Assembly: GCA_026416355.1 (NCBI GenBank)
Contig: JAOAFH010000116.1
Location: 1-10,468, forward strand
Length of the DNA: 10,468 bases
From: Clostridiales bacterium
GTDB taxonomy: Bacteria > Bacillota > Clostridia > Clostridiales > Caloramatoraceae
Reading direction: 5' to 3'
Part shown: positions 5,750 to 10,468 of the stretch, in pieces
Numbering within the stretch: the stretch's first letter is position 1
How the letters are laid out: each line of letters starts with the position of its first letter
Translations under genes and position numbers: made by a program
Notes under the pieces: model-generated
What the model was told of the DNA's origin: nothing
Databases searched by the model: none
What the model saw: only the letters and a program-made list of their open reading frames with translations

Positions 5750-7141
5750 TTAATTCATACTTATTTCACCATCTATAGAGGACTTTTTCTGTTTTCTATC
5801 AAAATTATAACTTGATAATATGACTGTTACTAAAGGTGCAACATAACACAAAACTGCAAAAGGAATATATCCTTTAGATGAACCTGCTACTATTGAAATT
5901 AACAATGAATTAACATTCCAAGGCATCAATGGTGCTATAATTGTCCCTGTATCAGATATTGTTCTTGCGAGTACTTCTCTTTTTACGTTTAGTTTATGAT
6001 ATTTAGGAGATAAAATTCTTGCTGGTAAAACAATTCCCATTGTTTGATCACAGGTTATTATTGTTAGAATACTACTTGTTATTCCAGTTTTTAATACCAA
6101 TTCTTTTTTGTTTTTTATATTATTAAAAAACTTGTCTGTAAAAAAGTATATCGTTCCTGTTCCCTCAAGAATACTACTTAAAGATATAGCTCCCATAACG
6201 ATAATAAGTACCTCAATCATTGATGAAACTCCACCACTAGTTAATATTCTATCTAAATTAGATCCTGTATTATTTTTATAACCAAAAATTATAAAATTAA
6301 TAACTTGGTTTATAGTTAAATGCTGAACTAAAAGACTTATAGCTATTCCAATTAATAAACAAATTAAAATTGAATAGATGATTTTAACACCTAACAAAGA
6401 CATTAAAACCATAGTAGCTGGAACTATTAGTAGATATGGTGATATAAAAAAGAGATGCTCAATTGATGTCTGCAGAGCCTTTATGCTTGATAAATTAATG
6501 TGTGCCTCAAATCTTGTTCCAATTAAATAGTATATAATTGATGTTATTATAACAGTCGGTATTATAGTTACTCCCATTGATTTTAAAGCATCTTTATATT
6601 TTGTATTTGTTGTTGAAAGTGTTAAGTTTAAAAGACCTGAAATAGGAGATATTTTATCTGCAATAAAAGCACCAGATACAATTGCTCCAAGAAGAACATT
6701 TGATGGTATGCCAAATCCTAAACCTATTCCTAGAACTGCAACTCCTATAGTACTTATAGTACCTATTGCTGTTCCCATGAATATTGCACTAAACGATATA
6801 AGCAAAAATGCTGCAAATAAAAAATTTGTCCCTGACATGTATTCGAAACCATAGTATATCATAGAAGGAACAATTCCAGATGCTAGCCAAATAGAAACAG
6901 TAGCACCAATAAGCAATATTAAAGCATACAAAATTTTGCATTCATTCAATCCTCTTATTATCATAAAACATAAGGCTTTGTAAGAAAAACCCTTTTTAAT
7001 AAAAAACAAAAGGTATAGTATTATACTTACTATGAAACCATATGCCATTGATATATCAGCTGATATGCAAAAAACTATTGAAAATACAAAAAAGACTAAT
7101 AAACCATATATTTCTATAGGTTTCAAATTATTTTTTATCAT
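5750..7141 (-). CDS. nhaC: NhaC-family Na+/H+ antiporter
   Basis: This cytoplasmic-membrane antiporter of the NhaC family exchanges Na+ (or a related ion or organic acid) for H+. The product is 463 aa with about 11-12 hydrophobic segments, near the usual size. Characteristic stretches are GTAIGTISTIGV (about residues 123-134), GAFIADKISPIS (about 157-168), TCDQT in a late helix (363-367) and SDTGTIIAPLMPWN (396-409), matching the family's GDKxSPxS and DTGTxxSPLxPWN motifs. In the first motif GD is replaced by AD, so the aspartate is kept. The frame can open at ATG 7162, but GGGGGGA lies 5 nt before ATG 7141 and nothing suitable precedes 7162. An extended -10 promoter lies at 7180-7205. No terminator is visible before the GH10-like gene 76 nt downstream, so read-through is possible. 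The transported substrate is not proven. Confidence 0.9.
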   Translation of the reverse strand: MIKNNLKPIEIYGLLVFFVFSIVFCISADISMAYGFIVSIILYLLFFIKKGFSYKALCFMIIRGLNECKILYALILLIGATVSIWLASGIVPSMIYYGFEYMSGTNFLFAAFLLISFSAIFMGTAIGTISTIGVAVLGIGLGFGIPSNVLLGAIVSGAFIADKISPISGLLNLTLSTTNTKYKDALKSMGVTIIPTVIITSIIYYLIGTRFEAHINLSSIKALQTSIEHLFFISPYLLIVPATMVLMSLLGVKIIYSILICLLIGIAISLLVQHLTINQVINFIIFGYKNNTGSNLDRILTSGGVSSMIEVLIIVMGAISLSSILEGTGTIYFFTDKFFNNIKNKKELVLKTGITSSILTIITCDQTMGIVLPARILSPKYHKLNVKREVLARTISDTGTIIAPLMPWNVNSLLISIVAGSSKGYIPFAVLCYVAPLVTVILSSYNFDRKQKKSSIDGEISMN

Positions 7142-7146
7142 TTTTA

Positions 7147-7153
7147 TCCCCCC
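7147..7153 (-). promoter_or_regulatory. Ribosome binding site selecting nhaC ATG 7141
   Basis: GGGGGGA on the minus strand is 5 nt from ATG 7141. It lies inside the frame if ATG 7162 is used, which argues for the shorter protein. Confidence 0.65.
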
Positions 7154-7179
7154 AATTACCATTGCCTTATAATAAATTT

Positions 7180-7205
7180 ATTATATCATGTAGAATTTAC
7201 ATCAA
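7180..7205 (-). promoter_or_regulatory. Predicted extended -10 promoter of nhaC
   Basis: On the minus strand TGATATAAT (7180-7188) is a perfect extended -10 element. A TTGATG sequence (7200-7205) lies only 14 bp upstream, too close for an ideal -35, so the TG extension probably carries recognition. Confidence 0.55.
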
Positions 7206-7266
7206 ACATTTATTTACTAATTAAAATTTTTATTACCGTCTATTTTTATTAAAATATTAATACCTA

Positions 7267-7300
7267 TAATTAAAGAGTGGAATGTTCCACTCTTTAATTA
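7267..7300. terminator. Perfect 16-bp inverted repeat, probable terminator of the hydrolase gene
   Basis: TAATTAAAGAGTGGAA (7267-7282) is mirrored exactly by TTCCACTCTTTAATTA (7285-7300), with only TG between, so a transcript would fold into a long stem with a small loop. Neither strand has a strong U-tract after it. Termination is therefore likely but not certain, and a protein-binding palindrome is the alternative. Confidence 0.55.
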
Positions 7301-7311
7301 AGTCATTTTGA

Positions 7312-7348
7312 TATTTATATTCTTATTATTGAACAAAGAATATAAATA
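7312..7348. repeat. AT-rich 13-bp hairpin just downstream of the hydrolase stop
   Basis: TATTTATATTCTT (7312-7324) pairs perfectly with AAGAATATAAATA (7336-7348) over an 11-nt loop. It starts about 15 nt after the hydrolase stop codon on the minus strand and precedes the GC-richer hairpin at 7267-7300. It may protect the mRNA 3' end or help termination. No U-tract follows it. Confidence 0.5.
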
Positions 7349-7362
7349 ATGAGGATGTTATT

Positions 7363-8286
7363 TTAATGTTTATTAAGCCATAATAAAATATCATTCATAA
7401 CTTCATCACGATTAATTTCATTTAACATCTCATGTCTTCCATTTTTATAAAACTTATACTCAATATCTTTTATTCCCAATTTCTTATATTCTTCAATTAA
7501 CCATTTAATAGTCTTGCATTTATTTCCCACAGGATCTTGTTCTCCTGCAAAAATATAAATTGGCAATTCCTTTGGTATTCTCTCCATATTATTTCTTATA
7601 TGTATACTTTTAAGTCCCCTTAAAAAATCATAATAAAAGCTTGATGTAAAAACTGTACCACAGAATGGATCATTTATATATTTTTCTACCTCTTTTTCAT
7701 CACTACTTAGCCAATCAAATTCAGTCTTTACAGGTTTAAAGGAATTATTATAATTCCCAAAGGACAATTTGTTTAACAGTTTACTTTGCCATCTCTCTCC
7801 TCTTCTCTTCATCTCCAATTTTGCAATAATTATTCCAAAATCCAATAATGCCCCTTGTTTTCCTGCTGTACCTGATAAAATTACACCATTTATAGTGTCG
7901 CCGTACTTTTCTATATATCCTTGTGATAGAAATGATCCCATGCTATGTCCCATCAAATACAAAGGAACATCAGGATACTCTTTTTTTATAATATCATTTA
8001 GTTGCTTCATATTTTCTATCATTCTATTAAAGCCATCTTGACCTATGTAACCTACATTTTCAATTGTTTTTGCAGTTTTTCCATGCCCTCTATGATCATT
8101 TGCATATACTACATATCCTGCATTTGTAATAAATTCAGCAAATCTCTCATATCTTGCTGCCGTTTCTGCCATACCATGTGCAATTTGAAGTACACCTTTT
8201 ATTTCTTTTGTATTATCTGGTGTCCATTTGTATGTGTGGATTTCTACACCCTCATCATCTTTAAAAACAAATGTCTTACTTATCAA
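7363..8286 (-). CDS. Alpha/beta hydrolase, monoacylglycerol lipase / lysophospholipase type (TTG start)
   Basis: This cytosolic serine hydrolase of the Hydrolase_4 (S33-like) group probably cleaves monoacylglycerols or lysophospholipids. With TTG 8286 it is 307 aa, beginning MISKTFVFKDDEGVEIHTYKW, the normal start of this group. QIAHGMAE (HG at 37-38) forms the oxyanion turn and ANDHRGHG is the conserved loop. GHSMGS carries the nucleophile S115, AGEQDPVGN the aspartate D251, and GRHEMLNE the histidine H285, so the triad is complete. There is no signal peptide. The frame can open at ATG 8325, but AAGGGGGA is 6 nt from the TTG and would be coding otherwise. It has its own promoter (8355-8382), and hairpins follow the stop. 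The substrate is inferred from family only. Confidence 0.92.
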   Translation of the reverse strand: MISKTFVFKDDEGVEIHTYKWTPDNTKEIKGVLQIAHGMAETAARYERFAEFITNAGYVVYANDHRGHGKTAKTIENVGYIGQDGFNRMIENMKQLNDIIKKEYPDVPLYLMGHSMGSFLSQGYIEKYGDTINGVILSGTAGKQGALLDFGIIIAKLEMKRRGERWQSKLLNKLSFGNYNNSFKPVKTEFDWLSSDEKEVEKYINDPFCGTVFTSSFYYDFLRGLKSIHIRNNMERIPKELPIYIFAGEQDPVGNKCKTIKWLIEEYKKLGIKDIEYKFYKNGRHEMLNEINRDEVMNDILLWLNKH

Positions 8287-8292
8287 ATTTAA

Positions 8293-8300
8293 TCCCCCTT
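8293..8300 (-). promoter_or_regulatory. Ribosome binding site selecting the TTG start at 8286
   Basis: AAGGGGGA on the minus strand is separated from TTG 8286 by 6 nt. ATG 8325 and ATG 8313 upstream have no comparable purine-rich site. Confidence 0.7.
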
Positions 8301-8354
8301 CATGTAATCCCATTTTTAACACCATATAGTATTACATATATTTCCTTAAATATT

Positions 8355-8382
8355 ATTATATACTACTCAAAAGTATATTCAA
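8355..8382 (-). promoter_or_regulatory. Predicted sigma-A promoter of the hydrolase gene
   Basis: On the minus strand TTGAAT (8377-8382) is followed after 16 bp by a perfect TATAAT (8355-8360). Transcription would start near 8348, giving a leader of about 62 nt. It lies after the yajQ terminator, so the hydrolase is a separate unit. Confidence 0.65.
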
Positions 8383-8438
8383 CCAAAAATATTAAAACTA
8401 TTTTACTTTCAAATGTTATATGTGATGTGGCTGCCATT

Positions 8439-8475
8439 AAAAAACAAGTTGGGATAAAATCCTAACTTGTTTTTT
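8439..8475 (-). terminator. Intrinsic terminator of yajQ
   Basis: A 17-bp stem (8439-8455 with 8459-8475, one G-U pair, 3-nt loop) contains ACAAGTTGGGAT/ATCCTAACTTGT. On the minus strand it ends in a run of six T. The first bases of the stem overlap the yajQ stop codon (8474-8476). Confidence 0.88.
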
Positions 8476-8965
8476 ATCTATAATTTGTAAATTGTAGTTC
8501 AATTCCGTAGTCCTTACCTCTAAGCATTTGAATTACTGCTTGTAAATCATCTTTGTTTTTACCTGATACTCTTACTATGTCTTCCATTATTTGAGCCTGA
8601 ACTTTTATTTTTGAATTTTTGATATCTGCCACAATGTCCTTAGCCTTTTCTTTTGAAATGCCATTTTTAATTTTTATATTTTGTCTTACTGTTCCACCTG
8701 TTGCACTCTCAATCTTGCCCTCGTCTAAAAACTTTGTTGAAACTCCTCTTTTAATCATTTTACCCTTAAGTATTTCTAAAATGCTGTTTAATTTAAACTC
8801 ATCTTGGGCATGTATCTTTATTTCTTCTTTATTAAACTCAATCTCTGCAACAGAACCTTTAAAATCATATCTTTGTGAAATCTCTTTAAGTGCTTGATTT
8901 ACTGCATTATCTATTTCTTGTAAATCTGGTTTTGAAACAACGTCAAATGAATTTGTTCCTGCCAT
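8474..8965 (-). CDS. yajQ: YajQ family cyclic-di-GMP-binding protein
   Basis: This small cytosolic nucleotide-binding protein (DUF520/YajQ) has two ferredoxin-like folds. Members in Xanthomonas and relatives bind cyclic-di-GMP and act through transcription-factor partners. The role in clostridia is not established, and YajQ also binds nucleotides and nucleic acid. At 163 aa it is full length. Family signatures are the start SFDVVSKPDLQEIDNAVNQA, then ISQRYDFKGS (about residues 30-39) and the C-terminal VSGKNKDDLQAVIQMLRGKD, with QFTNYR at the very end. ATG 8965 is preceded by AGGAGGTC about 6 nt upstream. Only weak promoter candidates are visible (TTGATT, 17 bp, TATCCT about 50-75 bp upstream of the start). 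It is transcribed divergently from the PHP gene and ends in its own terminator. Confidence 0.95.
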   Translation of the reverse strand: MAGTNSFDVVSKPDLQEIDNAVNQALKEISQRYDFKGSVAEIEFNKEEIKIHAQDEFKLNSILEILKGKMIKRGVSTKFLDEGKIESATGGTVRQNIKIKNGISKEKAKDIVADIKNSKIKVQAQIMEDIVRVSGKNKDDLQAVIQMLRGKDYGIELQFTNYR

Positions 8966-9157
8966 AATGACCTCCTAAATTTTTCTTTTGTTTTACATAC
9001 TTTAGGATATCATAAAGAGGAGTTTAAATCAATTATATTAATGGTTAATGGTACTTTCAGTAATATAACTTACTTGATTATTAATATTTTTGATTCTTTT
9101 GATAAGCTATGATACATTGTATGGCTGTCAGTAAAAATTATTTGTAGCTAAAAATAA

Positions 9158-9187
9158 TTCACAACCATTATTTGTATTACATATACT
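9158..9187 (+). promoter_or_regulatory. Predicted sigma-A promoter of the PHP gene
   Basis: TTCACA (9158-9163) and TATACT (9182-9187) each match consensus at five of six positions with an 18-bp spacer. The leader would be about 30 nt. Confidence 0.6.
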
Positions 9188-9213
9188 ATAAATGATATTA
9201 CTTTTATTTGGTT

Positions 9214-9218
9214 GGGGT
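9214..9218 (+). promoter_or_regulatory. Ribosome binding site selecting PHP ATG 9223
   Basis: GGGGT ends 4 nt before ATG 9223. The longer frame could open at TTG 9208, but that codon has no ribosome binding site and would place this one inside the gene. Confidence 0.65.
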
Positions 9219-9222
9219 AAAC

Positions 9223-9918
9223 ATGTTAAGTAAAGGTGATTTTCATATTCATAGTAATGCTTCTGATGGTAAATACAGCCCCACCGAAATAGTTGTTTTA
9301 TCAAAAATAAATATAATAGATGTAATTTCAATTACTGACCATAACACAACAGATGGGATAACAGAAGCAATAGAGGCAGGTCGAAACTATGGTGTGTCAG
9401 TAGTACCTGCTATTGAGCTTTCAACAAAATTTAATAATGAAAGTGTTCATTTATTAGGATATTTTAAGAATTGTTTTTATCAAGTTGATACATTTCAGGA
9501 AATTTTAAAGCTTATTAAATCCCATAAATATAAAGAAATACGAAAAATACTAGAAAATTATATTAATCTAGAACATAAGGAAGGTAAATTATCTGTTATT
9601 GAGGGAATAAATTTGTTAAAATGCTTTGGAGCTTCAGTTGTTTTGGCCCATCCAATGCATATTTCTAATAAAAATATTCATCAAGTTTTATCTTTTCCCT
9701 TTGATGGTATTGAAGCAAAGTACTCAAATACAGATTTTAAGACTTCTTTATATTTTATGCACATTGCCTTATCTAAGTTTTCATTCTACACTGCTGGTTC
9801 AGATTTTCATTCAATAAATAATAAAAATTCTAAACACAGCTTCCTTGGAACAGTTTATCTTAATAATAGTGAAATCGAACATTTTTTAAAAAATTCTGGT
9901 GCTATGCTGCTAAACTAA
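9223..9918 (+). CDS. Compact PHP-domain metal-dependent phosphoesterase
   Basis: This cytosolic PHP-superfamily phosphoesterase is related to the YciV/TrpH (RNase AM) group, which acts on 3',5'-nucleotides or short RNA 5' ends. The start MLSKGDFHIHSNASDGKYSP gives D6, H8, H10 and D15. ISITDHNT gives D39 and H40, and VVPAIELST gives E65. HLLGYF adds H76, VVLAHP gives H143, and TAGSDFHS gives D194 and H196. All expected metal ligands are therefore present. At 231 aa it is shorter than the usual ~270-290 aa; the gap falls in the insertion between E65 and H143, where the GRPHIA-type segment is not visible. A promoter precedes it (9158-9187) and a clear terminator follows (9989-10028), so it is monocistronic. 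The exact substrate is unknown. Confidence 0.9.
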   Translation: MLSKGDFHIHSNASDGKYSPTEIVVLSKINIIDVISITDHNTTDGITEAIEAGRNYGVSVVPAIELSTKFNNESVHLLGYFKNCFYQVDTFQEILKLIKSHKYKEIRKILENYINLEHKEGKLSVIEGINLLKCFGASVVLAHPMHISNKNIHQVLSFPFDGIEAKYSNTDFKTSLYFMHIALSKFSFYTAGSDFHSINNKNSKHSFLGTVYLNNSEIEHFLKNSGAMLLN

Positions 9919-9988
9919 GACGATTTATATTATTCACCTAACCAATCTTTAATATAATTTTCTTTCTAACAAACAAATGTTAAAAGTT

Positions 9989-10028
9989 AAAGGGGCAGTC
10001 GCTATTTTTAGCACTGTCCCTTTATTTT
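9989..10028 (+). terminator. Intrinsic terminator of the PHP gene
   Basis: AAAGGGGCAGT (9989-9999) pairs with ACTGTCCCTTT (10013-10023), with one G-U pair. GCT/AGC extends the stem after a single bulged C, and TTTATTTTT follows. It lies 70 nt after the stop codon. On the minus strand AAAGGG is followed by CTTTTAAC, so it could also stop transcription of the right-edge gene weakly. Confidence 0.85.
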
Positions 10029-10129
10029 TAAGTTTCAAGTGTTTAGTACTTGCAATAAGGTGGAGCATATTAAGAAAAAGTTTAGGTTTCTTACACTTAC
10101 ATGTTTAGAAATGGTAACACAAATAATGT

Positions 10130-10468
10130 TTATATACAATATTTTTTATATAACCCTCTATAGCCTATATATCCTGCTAATAGATATGCAATTGTCTTAG
10201 GTATCATTAATAAACCTATCATAGTGTTTATATTGTTAAAAAGTATTACTGGTATATAACAAACATAAGATACAAAAATCATAATACTTATCCATTTGAA
10301 AACTGTATCATTAACCTTTTTAGCATCAATATAAATTAAAAGTGCAATGCTTAAGCCTTGAATTGTAAGAGGTATATTTCTAATAATCGACCAAAGGTAT
10401 GGTGGATTTAAACTTGACCAATTATTTTGAGGGAAAAATAAAATTATTATTCTTATAATACCTAAAGC
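10130..10468 (-). CDS. Unknown multi-span membrane protein, 5' end beyond the window
   Basis: An open minus-strand frame enters from the right edge and runs 112 codons to TAA at 10130-10132, so only the C-terminal part is seen. I do not recognise the family. The segment has about four hydrophobic stretches: GIIRIIILFF at the edge; WSIIRNIPLTIQGLSIALLI; WISIMIFVSYVCYIPVILF; and MIGLLMIPKTIAYLLAGYIG. It ends with a basic tail (YRGLYKKYCI). Codon usage is ordinary for the region and the hydrophobic pattern is regular, which supports a real gene. No domain or catalytic residue can be named. The terminator at 9989-10028 may be shared with the convergent PHP gene. Confidence 0.75.
   Translation of the reverse strand, partial: ALGIIRIIILFFPQNNWSSLNPPYLWSIIRNIPLTIQGLSIALLIYIDAKKVNDTVFKWISIMIFVSYVCYIPVILFNNINTMIGLLMIPKTIAYLLAGYIGYRGLYKKYCI

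Noticed and set aside
9128..9331. 67-aa minus-strand frame overlapping the PHP start
   Set aside because: Overlaps the conserved HxH/SDG region of the PHP gene on the opposite strand and its promoter, and has no ribosome binding site.

Overview
The window comes from a low-GC Firmicute, most likely a Clostridium sensu stricto. It is strongly AT-rich, has strong GGAGG-like ribosome binding sites and frequent GTG/TTG starts, and its products (DegV, NhaC, YajQ, an S33-type lysophospholipase, a YjeM-type permease) look clostridial. The species cannot be fixed from sequence reading alone. I see no phage, IS element, CRISPR array, tRNA or rRNA, and no convincing new multi-gene system. It reads as an ordinary chromosomal stretch of single genes and short transcription units, with one visibly decaying section.

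Layout. Positions 1-975 (minus) hold the N-terminal two thirds of an APC-superfamily glutamate/GABA-type permease, with its promoter and, further upstream, a near-perfect CodY box in a 405-bp non-coding stretch. Positions 1381-2308 (minus) are a scarred locus. It contains the C-terminal stub of a peptidoglycan amidase, an apparently intact 171-aa membrane protein, and a DMT/EamA transporter whose first 18 codons are joined out of frame to its last ~63. Next come degV (2575-3432, minus), an unknown anchored protein (3614-4171, minus) and a GH10-like glycoside hydrolase split by one in-frame ochre codon (4375-5673, minus). These are followed by an NhaC-type Na+/H+ antiporter (5750-7141, minus), an alpha/beta hydrolase with a TTG start (7363-8286, minus) and yajQ (8474-8965, minus). 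A compact PHP-domain phosphoesterase (9223-9918) is the only clear plus-strand gene and is divergent from yajQ. A partial unknown membrane protein enters from the right edge (10130-10468, minus).

The genes do not form an obvious pathway. Most have their own predicted promoter and/or hairpin terminator. Shared themes are membrane transport (permease, DMT remnant, NhaC) and envelope or lipid handling (amidase stub, DegV/FakB-like fatty-acid binding, lysophospholipase-like hydrolase, anchored GH10-like enzyme). The most notable points are three broken genes within 4.3 kb, a CodY box far upstream of an amino-acid permease, a plus-polarity terminator hairpin with no plus-strand gene before it, and a pair of perfect hairpins between the hydrolase and nhaC. 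Several starts were moved from the longest ORF to the codon that has a ribosome binding site.
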